Part shown: positions 27,215 through 37,083 of the stretch, piece after piece | Layout of the letters: every line of letters begins with the position of its first letter | How positions within the stretch are numbered: position 1 is the stretch's first letter | Translations under genes and position numbers: made by a program | Origin: Rummeliibacillus suwonensis | Lineage (GTDB): Bacteria > Bacillota > Bacilli > Bacillales_A > Planococcaceae | Length of the DNA stretch: 64,000 bases | Assembly: GCF_007896435.1 (NCBI RefSeq) | Contig: NZ_VCBL01000001.1 | Location: 1,760,271-1,824,270, forward strand | Reading direction: 5' to 3' | The notes under the pieces: model-generated | What the model was told of the DNA's origin: nothing | What the model saw: the letters and a program-made list of their open reading frames with translations, nothing else | Databases searched by the model: none

Positions 27215-27490
27215 AAAATGGACCCCCTATGTGTTATCACTCTATTAATATAAAATTATTAAGCTAGATCAACTATCACTAGTAAGTCCAATTATATAAA
27301 ATTAAAAATAGTAAAACAATATTTATTTTTTTGATAAATCAAAACTTCACATAGTTGGGTGTTCTTTTTCTTACATTGTATGTTAGTTGTACAAATCGAG
27401 TTTTTACCAATATCTGATTCTATACTCATTTTCTTCTAAATGTTAGAAATCTTTCCATCTGGCATATCTGGCAATACATGATAAATAGAA

Positions 27491-27570
27491 CAGGTGTGTT
27501 GATTATCCAATTTTGTCCATAAGGATAGAGAGAATTCGTTGATTTCCGCTGCGGATTGCTCATTCTTCAC
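27491..27570. repeat. 5' fragment of the dispersed element
   Basis: CAGGTGTGTTGATTATCCAATTTT followed by GTCCATAAGGATAGAGAGAATTCGTTGATTTCCGCTGCGG matches the left part of the 18147 element; the right part is absent. The rest of the 520-bp gap (27215-27733) is AT-rich and otherwise holds only the cysC terminator. Confidence 0.6.
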
Positions 27571-27660
27571 TTGTCTTCCATTTCCATTACAAATAACATA
27601 TATGACTATTATTACTCAAATTCCAATTTTCTCTTACATATTCACATAAGTATTTCAAGA

Positions 27661-27698
27661 AAAAGCCAACGAAAACTTTATGGTTTACGTTGGTTCTT
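27661..27698 (-). terminator. Terminator of the sulfate assimilation operon
   Basis: AAGCCAACG pairs with CGTTGGTTCTT; leftward the stem is followed by TTTTTCTT. It lies just beyond the cysC stop. Confidence 0.8.
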
Positions 27699-27733
27699 AT
27701 ATATCAATATATGAATCCTTGATGAATGTTCTT

Positions 27734-28327
27734 CTAAATTAACCCTTTTTCGATTAAAATTTTCGATAGTTTCTCAACGCATTCTTCAATTGAATACTTT
27801 TCGGTATTCAAGGCGATTTCCGGGTTTTCTGGGGCTTCATAAGGCGCTGTAAGTCCTGTGAAATTGGGTATTTCTGCATTTCGTGCTTTCTTGTATAAAC
27901 CTTTTGGATCTCGTTTTTCACATTCTTCTAAGGAACATTCGATGTAAACTTCAAGAAACTCCCCATCTTCTACAAGATTTCGCACTACTTCTCGATCTTC
28001 TCGAAATGGAGAGATAAATGCAGTGATCACAATTTGACCACTATCAACGAATAATTTTGATACTTCTCCAATACGGCGAATATTTTCTTTTCGATCCGTA
28101 TCTGTAAATCCTAAATCATTGTTCAAACCATGACGAATATTATCACCATCTAAAACATACGTTTGTAAACCCCGATCGAATAGTTTGCGTGCGAATGTAT
28201 TTGCAATGGTAGACTTTCCCGATGCAGAAAGACCCGTAAACCATAGGATGAAGCTTCCATGTTTATTTTTCTTACGGCGTTCTTCTTTCGCAATTGACGC
28301 CTCATGCCAAACAATATTCGAACTCAT
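27734..28327 (-). CDS. cysC: Adenylylsulfate kinase
   Basis: A 197-aa APS kinase that phosphorylates adenylylsulfate to PAPS with ATP. Walker A is [33 protein letters not shown] and [14 protein letters not shown] are the APS-binding parts. GGAGGG lies 6 nt before the ATG. It is the last gene of the leftward operon, 13 bp after sat. Together with CysH and Sat it activates and reduces sulfate; sulfite reductase is not in the window. Confidence 0.96.
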   Translation of the reverse strand: MSSNIVWHEASIAKEERRKKNKHGSFILWFTGLSASGKSTIANTFARKLFDRGLQTYVLDGDNIRHGLNNDLGFTDTDRKENIRRIGEVSKLFVDSGQIVITAFISPFREDREVVRNLVEDGEFLEVYIECSLEECEKRDPKGLYKKARNAEIPNFTGLTAPYEAPENPEIALNTEKYSIEECVEKLSKILIEKGLI

Positions 28328-28340
28328 TACTTTCCCTCCA

Positions 28341-29480
28341 TTAAATAGATACTTCTTGTTTTAACCCTCTGATCAATACTTCCACCACTTCTTTACGGCT
28401 AAATGTGCTTGGAGGTACTTCTCCGTTTCTTAACATTTCACGTACTTTCGTTCCAGATAAAATAATACGGCTTTTCGCATCATGCGGACATGTTTTAGTT
28501 GTAGCCATTCCTTCGCATTCCGTACAATAAAAACTATGTTCAAATTTTAACGGTTGAATGCCAATTTCCTCTGGTGTAAATTGATCGAATAATTTTTGGG
28601 CTTCATATGTACCATAATAGTTACCTACTCCAGCATGGTCACGACCAACAATAAAATGTGTACACCCATAATTTTTCCGAACTAATGCATGAAATATGGC
28701 TTCACGTGGTCCAGCATATCTCATAGCAGCCAAAAATACGCCTAATTGAACTCGTTCTTTTGGATAATATTTATCTAATAATACTTCATAACTTTCCATA
28801 CGTATGGAAGCTGGGATATCATCTGATTTGGTTTCACCAACAAGTGGATTTAAAAATAAGCCGTCAACAATTTCCAACGCTGTCTTTTGAATATATTCAT
28901 GTGCACGGTGGACAGGGTTGCGTGTTTGGAAACCCACAATTGTTTTCCAGCCTTTTTCTTCAAATAAGGCACGTGTTTCTTGCGGCTCAAATGTATAAGT
29001 AGGAAATTGTTTAGGGGATTTTTTGATTAACGTGATTTTTCCACCAACATACGTGTTAGGACGACTATAAAGTCTTTTAACGCCTGGATGTGCTTCATCT
29101 GAAGTACCATAAACGTTTGTCGCCTCTTTCTCTTTATCAGGTGTATAAATATCTGCTATATCGATAGTGCCATATACTTCTCCATCATATAGCAATTTTG
29201 CTTGTTCGCCGATTTTTAAAGTTGCTGCTTTTTCTTCAGTTACTGGTAATGTAATTGGAATACTCCATACTATTCCAGTTGATAATCTCATATTTTTGAC
29301 AACAGACTCATAATCATCTTTCGTTAAGAAACCTTCGATTGGACTGTAGGCACCAACACCTATCAGTTCTAAATCACTGAAAGAAATCGCATCAAGATCA
29401 ATTTCTTGTTGAATCTTTGTAATGTCTTTTAATGGTTCATAGCGTTGAATTAGTTGACCACCGTGTGGTTGAATACTCAT
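28341..29480 (-). CDS. sat: Sulfate adenylyltransferase (ATP sulfurylase)
   Basis: A 379-aa ATP sulfurylase making adenylylsulfate and pyrophosphate from ATP and sulfate. The [15 protein letters not shown] segment (HxxH site) is at about residue 195, [12 protein letters not shown] at about 280, and a zinc-binding-type [16 protein letters not shown] near residue 320. The length matches the bacterial monofunctional form with no fused kinase. GGAGGG precedes the ATG. It sits between cysH and cysC, as in the Bacillus cysH operon. Confidence 0.97.
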   Translation of the reverse strand: MSIQPHGGQLIQRYEPLKDITKIQQEIDLDAISFSDLELIGVGAYSPIEGFLTKDDYESVVKNMRLSTGIVWSIPITLPVTEEKAATLKIGEQAKLLYDGEVYGTIDIADIYTPDKEKEATNVYGTSDEAHPGVKRLYSRPNTYVGGKITLIKKSPKQFPTYTFEPQETRALFEEKGWKTIVGFQTRNPVHRAHEYIQKTALEIVDGLFLNPLVGETKSDDIPASIRMESYEVLLDKYYPKERVQLGVFLAAMRYAGPREAIFHALVRKNYGCTHFIVGRDHAGVGNYYGTYEAQKLFDQFTPEEIGIQPLKFEHSFYCTECEGMATTKTCPHDAKSRIILSGTKVREMLRNGEVPPSTFSRKEVVEVLIRGLKQEVSI

Positions 29481-29549
29481 ATTTTCTTTCCCTCCGTCAT
29501 AATTGATGCTGTTTTAGCTGATCAATTCATGTTCATGCTGTTCACTTTT

Positions 29550-30260
29550 TTAGCTTTCGGTATGTAAGCCACATTCCATTTTAGTCATCCCTTGCCATCT
29601 TCCTGCACGTAGATCTTCCATGGAGAAGACCGGCTTTGTACAATATTCACACCCAATGCTTGGATATCCTTGATCGTGTAGTGGGTTATAGGTTAATTCA
29701 TGTTTTGACACATAGCGCCAAACATCTTTCCATGTCCAATGAATCAGTGGACAGATTTTAATAGAATGAAAACGATTGTCTTTATTGATAAATTCGACGT
29801 TTTTTCTCGTTTCTGATTGGTCACGTCGTAAACCTGAGATCCAAGCTTTTGATCCTGTTAAAACTTCATTTAACGGATCCAGTTTACGAATTTGGCAGCA
29901 CTGATTTGGATTACGCTCCCATAATTTATCACCAAATTGTTCCTTTTGTTGTTCTAATGTGATCGCTGGTTTTTTTAGCACGATATGAAGTGATGGATAT
30001 TTTTCACGTACACGGTCAATCGTTTCATAAGTTTCTTTAAAATGAACATCTGTATCAAGAAAGACAATTTGTGCATCGGGCTGAACTTTAGAGATTAAAT
30101 CAATTAACACAATTCCTTCAATACCAAAGCTGCAAGAATAGACGATATCTTTACCATAATGTTGGTAGCTCCACTGAAGGACGTTCAATGCCCCCTTATA
30201 GATGTCATCTACATCAAATGACAGGTCCTTCCGATCTTCCCAAGTATCATATGTCAGCAT
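29550..30260 (-). CDS. cysH: Phosphoadenylyl-/adenylyl-sulfate reductase
   Basis: A 236-aa thioredoxin-dependent reductase producing sulfite from PAPS or APS. The PP-loop start [17 protein letters not shown] is present. The iron-sulfur cysteines are in [12 protein letters not shown] and GCEYCTKP, characteristic of the 4Fe-4S form that can also use APS, and the catalytic Cys is in the C-terminal ECGLH. The ATG at 30260 follows GGGAG; the frame opening at 30284 lies over the end of cysA and is rejected. Confidence 0.95.
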   Translation of the reverse strand: MLTYDTWEDRKDLSFDVDDIYKGALNVLQWSYQHYGKDIVYSCSFGIEGIVLIDLISKVQPDAQIVFLDTDVHFKETYETIDRVREKYPSLHIVLKKPAITLEQQKEQFGDKLWERNPNQCCQIRKLDPLNEVLTGSKAWISGLRRDQSETRKNVEFINKDNRFHSIKICPLIHWTWKDVWRYVSKHELTYNPLHDQGYPSIGCEYCTKPVFSMEDLRAGRWQGMTKMECGLHTES

Positions 30261-30273
30261 TGTTGTCTCCCTC

Positions 30274-31347
30274 CTATATGACAAAATCTTCTGGAATAAA
30301 TACTTTCATTTCTTTTGGTCGTACATATACGAATTCGCCGACAGATAAATTGAGCTGTTCGTATTCCTCTTTTGTAAGTTCTACTTCTACATATTCATCC
30401 ATATTTTCACGCTTTAATTCCACATACCAAACCGGACCAATCGAATGGCAAAAGAATACCTTTGCGGCAATTGCATCATCGCTTTGTTTTTGCCGATCGA
30501 TTTTCATATGATGGGGACGGACATATCCTACTGCTTCTTTATCAGATATATTTTGATATTCGGGTACATTTAGTTCTACAGAGCCCACCTTAAGCTTACC
30601 CTGATCCAATCTTCCATGGAATAAGTTCACATCGCCTAAAAAATCGTAGACAAATGGACTTTTAGGAGAGTCATAGACTTCTGAAGGTGTACCAATCTGT
30701 TCGATTTTCCCTTCATTCATAATGACAATACGATCGGCTACATCTAATGCTTCTTCTTGGTCATGGGTGACAAAAACACTTGTCACATGCATTTCATTAT
30801 GTAATTTTCTTAACCAACGTCGCAATTCTTTTCTTACTTTGGCATCAAGTGCTCCAAAGGGTTCATCTAGTAATAAGATTTGTGGTTCAACTGCAAGCGC
30901 TCTCGCTAATGCTACGCGTTGTCTTTGTCCACCGGATAACTGAGAAGGATAGCGCTTAGCAAATCCACTCAACTTTACAAGATCTAATAATTCATAAACT
31001 TTCTTTTCAATTTCAGCTTTTTTAGGGCGCAATTTCTTTTTCCTTACGTTTAAGCCAAATGCTATATTGTCAAATACCGTCATATGCTTAAACAACGCGT
31101 AATGTTGAAAGACAAAACCGACATCTCGTTGGTTGACGTGCGTATTCGTTAAATCTTTGCCATCAAAAGAAATTATTCCCTCTTCAATCGATTCAAGACC
31201 TGCAATCATTCGAAGTAATGTCGTTTTACCCGATCCTGATGGCCCTAATAGTGCTACTAACTCCCCTTTTGGAATTTCTAGATTAATATTCTGAAGGGCT
31301 TGAAACGAACCATATCGCTTTGATACATCCCGTATTTCAATTGTCAT
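30274..31347 (-). CDS. cysA: Sulfate/thiosulfate ABC transporter ATP-binding protein
   Basis: A 357-aa CysA. Walker A is [18 protein letters not shown], the signature [17 protein letters not shown], Walker [15 protein letters not shown], and the switch His is in [14 protein letters not shown]-terminal TOBE-like regulatory domain (about 235-350: [11 protein letters not shown]) is typical of sulfate importers. The ribosome site is weak. It is followed 13 bp later by cysH, joining uptake and reduction in one transcript. Confidence 0.95.
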   Translation of the reverse strand: MTIEIRDVSKRYGSFQALQNINLEIPKGELVALLGPSGSGKTTLLRMIAGLESIEEGIISFDGKDLTNTHVNQRDVGFVFQHYALFKHMTVFDNIAFGLNVRKKKLRPKKAEIEKKVYELLDLVKLSGFAKRYPSQLSGGQRQRVALARALAVEPQILLLDEPFGALDAKVRKELRRWLRKLHNEMHVTSVFVTHDQEEALDVADRIVIMNEGKIEQIGTPSEVYDSPKSPFVYDFLGDVNLFHGRLDQGKLKVGSVELNVPEYQNISDKEAVGYVRPHHMKIDRQKQSDDAIAAKVFFCHSIGPVWYVELKRENMDEYVEVELTKEEYEQLNLSVGEFVYVRPKEMKVFIPEDFVI

Positions 31348-31363
31348 TTTGCATCATCCATTC

Positions 31364-32227
31364 TTAATGTTTTTCCGTACGCCATTCAATCCAAGTCTTG
31401 ATTAAAAGTGTAACAAGAGCGAGTAATGACATTAAAGATGCCACTGCAAATGCGGCTGAAAATTGGTATTCATTGTAAAGGATCTCAACATGGAGAGGCA
31501 TTGTATTCGTTTCACCACGAATATGACCAGATACGACAGACACAGCTCCAAACTCACCAATTGCGCGTGCATTACAAAGGATCATTCCATAAAGTAATCC
31601 CCATTTTATCGAGGGCAACGTGACACGTAAAAACATCTGCCAACCATTTGCTCCAAGTGATATGGCTGCTTCTTCCTCTGTTTTTCCTTGTGCCTGCATA
31701 ACAGGAATAAGCTCCCTCGCAACAAAGGGCAGCGTCACAAACATGGTCGCAATGATGATACCGGGAACGGAAAAGATGATTTTCAATCCAAATTCATCTA
31801 AAAATGGTCCAAGCACCCCACGAGGTCCAAAGAACAGCACTAAAACTAACCCAGCGATAACAGGTGATACCGCAAAAGGTAGTTCAATTAAAGATAATAA
31901 AATCTGCTTACCTTTAAATTGAAATTTCGTAATAAGCCAGGCAGCTGCAATACCGAATACCACATTTAACGGTACAGAAATAATCGCCACTAAGATCGTC
32001 AACTTAATCGCTGACAGTGCATCTGGTTCTGTGATGGCTGCGAAATAGACTTCTGCTCCCTTCTCAAATGCTTTAACAAAGATGAAAACAAGTGGGATTA
32101 GAAGAAACACCACTAAATATAAGAACATCAATGACATTAAAATATACTTTGTCCAATTGACTTCTTTCTTTGCATGTTTGATGCCATCTGTTGATTTAAC
32201 TTCCTGTCTGACCAAATCAGTTGTCAT
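31364..32227 (-). CDS. cysW: Sulfate ABC transporter permease CysW
   Basis: A 287-aa six-span permease with a cytoplasmic N-terminus rich in Lys. The EAA coupling motif is KTEEEAAISLGANGWQMFLRVTLPSI, and NARAIGEFGAVSVVSGHIRGETNTMPLHVEIL is the conserved CysW signature. GGAGG lies before the ATG. It pairs with CysT to form the membrane channel, and is 13 bp downstream of cysT. Confidence 0.95.
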   Translation of the reverse strand: MTTDLVRQEVKSTDGIKHAKKEVNWTKYILMSLMFLYLVVFLLIPLVFIFVKAFEKGAEVYFAAITEPDALSAIKLTILVAIISVPLNVVFGIAAAWLITKFQFKGKQILLSLIELPFAVSPVIAGLVLVLFFGPRGVLGPFLDEFGLKIIFSVPGIIIATMFVTLPFVARELIPVMQAQGKTEEEAAISLGANGWQMFLRVTLPSIKWGLLYGMILCNARAIGEFGAVSVVSGHIRGETNTMPLHVEILYNEYQFSAAFAVASLMSLLALVTLLIKTWIEWRTEKH

Positions 32228-32239
32228 TCTTTTATCCTC

Positions 32240-33079
32240 CTATTCGCTTTGGAATTCATGTTTTCGACTCCATTTTTGAAGTAGATTAATGACAATGAGG
32301 CAAACGAAGGATATAACGAGCATGACAACTGCTATAGCGGTTGCCCCTGCATAGTCAAATTGCTCAAGCTTTGACATGATCATAAATGGTGCAATCTCCG
32401 TTTTCATCGGCATGTTTCCTGCAATAAATACGACTGAACCATATTCCCCTAAACCTCTAGCAAAGGCCAGAGAAAAACCGGCTAATACCGGTGGCAACAA
32501 TTCAGGAAAGATTACTTTTAAAAAAATCTGTTGCTTTGAAGCTCCTAAACTTGCAGCAGCCTCCTCTACCTCTTTTTCCATGTTTTCAAGTACTGGTTGC
32601 ACCATTCTCACAACAAATGGCAAGCCGATAAACATGAGTGCAATTGTAATACCGATTGGAGTAAAAGCAATTTTGATATGGAATAGGGAGAAGAATTGTC
32701 CTAACCAACCATCCTTACCATATAACGTCGTTAAAGTAATGCCCGCAACTGCTGTTGGCAAGGCAAATGGTAAATCGATAAATCCATCAATAATACGCTT
32801 GCCTGGGAATCGATAGCGAACTAAAACCCAGGCAATCAATAAACCAAATACCGCATTCACCAATGCTGCAACAAAAGCCGTCGCAAAACTTATTTTGTAA
32901 GCATGAAAAACACGATCGCTTGTTACAATTTTGATAAAATCATGCCAGCCAAGCTGAGAAGACTCGATAAATACCATGGACAGTGGGATCAATACGATTA
33001 AACTCATATACAGCATCGTGATTCCCAATGAAAGTCCAAAACCGGGTAGGACGTTCTTTTTTTTATATTTTTTCTTCAT
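32240..33079 (-). CDS. cysT: Sulfate ABC transporter permease CysT
   Basis: A 279-aa six-span permease. LPFALPTAVAGITLTTLYG, the EAA motif KEVEEAAASLGASKQQIFLKVIFPEL and FARGLGEYGSVVFIAGNMPMKTEIAP are characteristic of CysT/CysU. AGGAGG is placed 8 nt before the ATG. It lies between the binding protein and cysW genes. Confidence 0.95.
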   Translation of the reverse strand: MKKKYKKKNVLPGFGLSLGITMLYMSLIVLIPLSMVFIESSQLGWHDFIKIVTSDRVFHAYKISFATAFVAALVNAVFGLLIAWVLVRYRFPGKRIIDGFIDLPFALPTAVAGITLTTLYGKDGWLGQFFSLFHIKIAFTPIGITIALMFIGLPFVVRMVQPVLENMEKEVEEAAASLGASKQQIFLKVIFPELLPPVLAGFSLAFARGLGEYGSVVFIAGNMPMKTEIAPFMIMSKLEQFDYAGATAIAVVMLVISFVCLIVINLLQKWSRKHEFQSE

Positions 33080-33108
33080 ATATTTATACCTCCTACCATT
33101 CCAAGCAC

Positions 33109-34143
33109 TTACTTACTATAAATTTGGTCGAATACACCGCCATCATTAAAGTGTTTTTCTTGTGTATCTCTCCAACTACCAAATACATCATCGATAGTAA
33201 ATAATTTAATGTCAGGGAATTGATCTTTGTATTTTGCTGCAATTTCTTTATTGCGTGGGCGATAATAATTTTTCGCCGCAATCTCTTGACCTACGTCACT
33301 ATATAAATATTTCAAATATGCTTCTGCCACTTTTGTAGTTCCTTTTTTCTTTGCAACACTGTCTACCACTGCAACATTTGGTTCAGCTAGGATACTAACA
33401 GAAGGATTCACAATCTCGAATTTATCTTTTCCAAGTTCTTTTAATGAAAGAAGTGCTTCATTTTCCCATGCGATTAGCACATCACCAATACCCTTTTCAA
33501 CAAAAGTAGTTGTAGCCCCACGAGCACCAGAGTCTAGAACTTCTACATTTTTATAAAGGTCTTTTACAAATTGTTTTGCTTTTTCTTCATCATTGTTATT
33601 TTTTTGAAGTGCATAGCCCCAAGCTGCTAAGTAATTCCAACGAGCTCCTCCAGATGTTTTAGGATTTGGTGTGATAACAGAAACGCCCTTCTTCGTAAGA
33701 TCATCCCAATCTTTGATACCTTTCGGATTACCTTTCCTTACTAAGAAAACAATCGTTGAAGTGTAAGGTGCTGAATTATCATCGAAACGATTAATCCAAT
33801 CTTTGTTTAACAGCTTCTGATCAGCAATCGCATCAATATCATAAGCTAATGCCAGTGTTACCACATCTGCTTCTAACCCATCGATAACAGAGCGTGCTTG
33901 GCTTCCTGAACCCCCATGAGATTGTTTAATCGTAACTTTCTGACCGGTTTCCTCTTTCCAATGTTTCGCAAATTCTTTGTTGTATTCTTGATACAATTCT
34001 CGTGTTGGATCATAAGATACATTCAAAAGTTCAACGGATTTCTTTGCACCTGATCCTTCTGAATCTCCTTTACCGCACCCTGATAATAGTAAAAAAGTGG
34101 ATAATACCACCGCTGCACTAGTAAATAATTTTCTCTTTTTCAT
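33109..34143 (-). CDS. Sulfate-binding lipoprotein
   Basis: A 344-aa sulfate/thiosulfate-binding protein with a lipoprotein signal (LLSGCGKGD, Cys at about 23). The family marks [34 protein letters not shown], and [21 protein letters not shown] include the residues that hydrogen-bond sulfate in Sbp/CysP. GGGGGG lies before the ATG. It is the first gene of the seven-gene sulfate operon and is preceded by a promoter and attenuator-like leader. Confidence 0.94.
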   Translation of the reverse strand: MKKRKLFTSAAVVLSTFLLLSGCGKGDSEGSGAKKSVELLNVSYDPTRELYQEYNKEFAKHWKEETGQKVTIKQSHGGSGSQARSVIDGLEADVVTLALAYDIDAIADQKLLNKDWINRFDDNSAPYTSTIVFLVRKGNPKGIKDWDDLTKKGVSVITPNPKTSGGARWNYLAAWGYALQKNNNDEEKAKQFVKDLYKNVEVLDSGARGATTTFVEKGIGDVLIAWENEALLSLKELGKDKFEIVNPSVSILAEPNVAVVDSVAKKKGTTKVAEAYLKYLYSDVGQEIAAKNYYRPRNKEIAAKYKDQFPDIKLFTIDDVFGSWRDTQEKHFNDGGVFDQIYSK

Positions 34144-34295
34144 TCGTAATTCCCCCCATATAAACTTTTTCTGAACGAATTAAATATTTGCCGCCAACTA
34201 AAAGCAATTCTAAAGTATGTAAAATGCCTTTAGTTTCTCTAATCAGCATTTAAAATATTATAATTCCAATTAGTTAAATAGGTATTTAGAAACAA

Positions 34296-34400
34296 AAAAA
34301 GACTCCACATCAAAAGAAATATAGAAAAATATTTCTTTTAACGTAAGAGCCTCTAGTCTTCTAGTGAGCTTTACAATCATTTAATTCCTACTAACATAGT
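34296..34400 (-). promoter_or_regulatory. Attenuator-like leader of the sulfate operon
   Basis: Leftward, the leader has CTAG-AAGA-CTAG followed by GAGGCTCTTACG. A two-layered stem follows: an inner hairpin AAAAGAAATA with TATTTCTTTT, and an outer AAGACT with AGTCTT, ending in TTTTTTT. This is a terminator-like fold placed before the binding-protein gene. No S-box, T-box or other class known to me fits, so a new or degenerate sulfur-responsive element is possible. Confidence 0.55.
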
Positions 34401-34406
34401 AACGAT

Positions 34407-34435
34407 AGTATATTTTTTTATAGAGAAATTGTCAA
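34407..34435 (-). promoter_or_regulatory. Consensus promoter of the sulfate operon
   Basis: Leftward -35 TTGACA (34430-34435), a 17-bp spacer, and -10 TATACT (34407-34412). It is the strongest-looking promoter in this region, 264 bp upstream of the binding-protein start. Confidence 0.85.
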
Positions 34436-34518
34436 TACCTTTTTGGAATTTTCAGTTGAATCATCCGCTTTTTAATGTATTCTAACATGAAAAAGAAAAA
34501 AGATTTAAACTTCTAACT

Positions 34519-34781
34519 GAATCAATTTCATAAATCATTTTCTTCTTAAAAAATACGAACATTAAGAATAACTAATTTTGATAGTTGTGGAGCGGAAGAC
34601 GGCGACTCCTACGGGAAAAGCTTGAGCTGAAAGCCCCACAGGAACGTAGTGACGAGGAGATTGAAGCCAAGCCCGTGGAAAGCGCCGTCTGTAGCGGAAC
34701 AAAAATTTCTGAATATTAATTTTCATGTTGATTTGAAATGTTCGTGTTTTTTATCTGAATTTTACATTATGAAATTGATTC
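34519..34781. mobile_element. 263-bp element with 15-bp terminal inverted repeats (copy 2)
   Basis: Same ends and core as the element at 3071-3334 but in the opposite orientation. AACT flanks both ends and may be the duplicated target. The core pairs GGCGACTCCTACGGG-type and CCCGTGGAAAGCGCC-type arms. No ORF. It lies upstream of the sulfate promoter and downstream of cobT. Confidence 0.8.
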
Positions 34782-34964
34782 AACTATATGAAGGAATAAT
34801 TCCTATTTTCCGTTAATGAGCATTTAGAATTATTTTTATCATATGTGTTGATTATCCAATTAATAGGGATTAAAATCGCATTCATCTTGACTCTTATTGA
34901 AGTGGTGTCTTCTGTACTTGTCGCTACGCTTTCATTACAAAAAGGATTTGCTAAATTAAGATAA

Positions 34965-35002
34965 ATAACCCATCCTTAGAACTCTATTTTAAGATGGGTT
35001 AT
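34965..35002 (-). terminator. Terminator of cobT
   Basis: ATAACCCATC pairs perfectly with GATGGGTTAT, 14 bp beyond the cobT stop. The T-run after it is weak (TTTATC). Confidence 0.65.
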
Positions 35003-35015
35003 GTTTGTTAGTAGG

Positions 35016-36065
35016 TTAAATACTCATCCCTACGTCTTCAAAGGTTGGCATATTTTTCATCATGCTACATGCAGCTTCGATAATTGGAAAAGCTAAGGCA
35101 GCCCCAGAGCCTTCTCCTAAACACATGTTCATCTTTAGCATAGGTTCCTTGCCAAGAAGTTCGCTCGCCTTTTTCCCACCTGGCTCGTCCGTTGCATGTG
35201 AAGTAATGAGGTAATCCTTTACTTTTGGCTCGATAGTCGTTGCGATTAAGGCAGAGGCTGTTGAAATCAGTCCGTCTACTACCACTGGAACTCGATTCGC
35301 TGCAGCTGCCAGCATAACGCCAGCCATGCCTCCGATTTCCAAGCCACCAACCTTTGCTAATACGTCAATGCCATCAGCTGAATTGGGTTGATTGATAGTA
35401 ATAGCATTGCGAATGACTTCTATCTTATGAACTAATCCACCTTTGCCCAGTCCAGCACCTCTACCTGTTATTTCTTTCGGGTCACAATTGGCTAAAACAG
35501 ATAATATAGCCGTACTTGGAGTTGTATTGCTAATACCCATTTCACCTGTACCTAATAGATTAGCACCTTGTTGTATTTCTTTTGTCGCAATCTCAATGCC
35601 GACCTCTAGAGCTTTAATAGCCTCTTCTCTTGTCATAGCAGGTCCTTTAGCCATATTGTCCGTTCCTTTTTTTATTTTCCGAATAATAACTCCAGCATCA
35701 CTTGGGATATCTTCTTTGATTCCAATATCTACTGCTACAATTTTAGCTCCAGAAACTTTGGCGATTGTCCCTACACCTGTAATTCCTTTGGCAATATTTA
35801 ATGTTTGTTCAATCGTTACTTCTTGCGGATTACTTGTAACCCCTTCCTCATATACACCATGATCTGCAGCCATTACAATCATTACTTTTTGATCGACAGC
35901 AGGAAAAAGTTCTTTCGTAATTCCTGATAATTGAACAGCGATATCTTCTAATTTTCCTAAACTTTTTGGGGGTTTGATAAGGCTGTCCACTCTTTCTCTA
36001 GCTTTTACCAACATTTCTTGATCCAAGTCTTCTACTTTTTCAATCGTTTGTTGTAATAAATTCAC
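35016..36065 (-). CDS. cobT: Nicotinate-nucleotide--dimethylbenzimidazole phosphoribosyltransferase
   Basis: A 349-aa CobT. It transfers phosphoribose from nicotinate mononucleotide to 5,6-dimethylbenzimidazole, making alpha-ribazole phosphate for the lower ligand of cobalamin. Family blocks present: PPKSLGKLEDIAVQLSGI, ADHGVYEEGVTSNPQEVT, LGTGEMGISNTTPS, GRGAGLGKGGLVHK, and near the C-terminus LGEGSGAALAF with the catalytic Glu. The start is GTG at 36065 with GGGAGAGA 7 nt upstream. No other cobalamin synthesis gene is adjacent, which points to a salvage or lower-ligand-exchange role. It is controlled by a B12 riboswitch. Confidence 0.95.
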   Translation of the reverse strand: MNLLQQTIEKVEDLDQEMLVKARERVDSLIKPPKSLGKLEDIAVQLSGITKELFPAVDQKVMIVMAADHGVYEEGVTSNPQEVTIEQTLNIAKGITGVGTIAKVSGAKIVAVDIGIKEDIPSDAGVIIRKIKKGTDNMAKGPAMTREEAIKALEVGIEIATKEIQQGANLLGTGEMGISNTTPSTAILSVLANCDPKEITGRGAGLGKGGLVHKIEVIRNAITINQPNSADGIDVLAKVGGLEIGGMAGVMLAAAANRVPVVVDGLISTASALIATTIEPKVKDYLITSHATDEPGGKKASELLGKEPMLKMNMCLGEGSGAALAFPIIEAACSMMKNMPTFEDVGMSI

Positions 36066-36084
36066 TTTTCATCTCTCCCGAATA

Positions 36085-36134
36085 AAATTAAAAGCCTGCA
36101 GCTTATTTGCATCGCAAATAAACCGCAGACTTTT
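36085..36134 (-). terminator. Riboswitch-controlled terminator before cobT
   Basis: Leftward the stem AAGTCTGCGG-TTTATTTGC closes with GCAAATAA-GCTGCAGGCTT, followed by TTAATTTT. It is long, strong, and placed between aptamer and gene, as needed for B12-dependent attenuation. Confidence 0.85.
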
Positions 36135-36149
36135 CCATCATCTGTGTCA

Positions 36150-36320
36150 TTCAAGTAATAAGGCAGGTCTCCTGGCTTGGGGTCATCATTTGAACAAACC
36201 TTCCCAGAACAATGTCCAGTGGTATTTTCGAACAAACTTCCCTATACAGTGGCGGGTCCGCTGAAGCTTTTCACTTCATTCCCTATTCTCCTTAATTAAA
36301 GGCACCTTACACTTTTATGA
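36150..36320 (-). promoter_or_regulatory. Cobalamin riboswitch
   Basis: The leftward strand shows the B12 box GCCAGGAGACCTGCC (36162-36176 on the + strand), preceded by AAGGTGCC, GGGAATGAAGTGAAAAGCTTC, GCGGACCCGCCACTGTA and GGGAAG, the core landmarks of the adenosylcobalamin riboswitch in the usual order. It precedes cobT and should shut it off when cobalamin is plentiful. Confidence 0.95.
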
Positions 36321-36411
36321 ATTTTCTATCATTATGATACTAGGAAATTGAATGGAAAGCAATATGTAAAGGATGACTACTCACATTTCAAATAATTCAT
36401 TCAGGCACGTT

Positions 36412-36933
36412 GATTATCCAATTTTCTCCATAAAGTATAATGTATTCGCTGATTTCCGATACGGCTTGCACGATGTATGCGTGATGAGTCTACTTAGCAG
36501 GAAGCCTCTGAAAAAGTTAATCTAGCTTCCAAAATATGATAAGCATCGACTTTTTTAGCTTATAAAATGAAAGAAAAGGTAGATTTTTATCGCTAAAAAT
36601 GGCAATTCTATAGTTTCCCAGTGTCCTCCTTAGCGAAGTTGCGGAGACTCGAAGGCTCAATTGTTCTCTTTTCATTTGGGTTTATTCGCTCTCTTTGGTA
36701 TTTATTCGCTCTTTCGAAGACTTTATTCGCTCTTTGAGACAATTTATTCGCTCTCTCAAAGACTTTATTCGCTCTTTCCGCAGGACATTGGATTGTTTTT
36801 TTATCGAGTATGCGCTACATAAAAGGAACAAGTAAGCCTTCGCTCCCATCTATATAAATGGAACTATAAAATATATATTTTTAAGGATTACGTCAAACAC
36901 ATCTCCTAATTTTTTCCTAATCGATACACCTGG
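36412..36933. mobile_element. 522-bp dispersed element with a TTTATTCGCTC array
   Basis: The ends CAGGCACGTTGATTATCCA and AATCGATACACCTGG match the inverted ends of the 18147 element. Between about 36675 and 36780, TTTATTCGCTCT recurs five times at about 22-bp intervals, the reverse of the array at 7040-7200, and is flanked by the same GGACATTGGATTG. The left core carries unrelated AT-rich DNA. Confidence 0.65.
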
Positions 36934-36986
36934 AAGAGCTTATTTAATTGATAGGGATTCAATGAGTTAAATTCTACGAAAAAAAT

Positions 36987-37024
36987 AGAGCACAGAATAC
37001 CATCTTAGCAGTATTCTGTGCTCT
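36987..37024 (-). terminator. Terminator of the siderophore operon
   Basis: AGAGCACAGAATAC pairs perfectly with GTATTCTGTGCTCT; leftward the stem is followed by ATTTTTTT. It lies 60 bp past the isochorismatase stop. Confidence 0.9.
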
Positions 37025-37083
37025 TTGCATAAGCCCCCACGGACTATTTTTAAAAAAATTTCTCGAACAAGCACTTAATCTAT

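Noticed and set aside
34296-34400. SAM (S-box) riboswitch before the sulfate operon
   Set aside because: The conserved GGTGGAGGGACTGGCCC-like core is absent; only a terminator-like fold remains.
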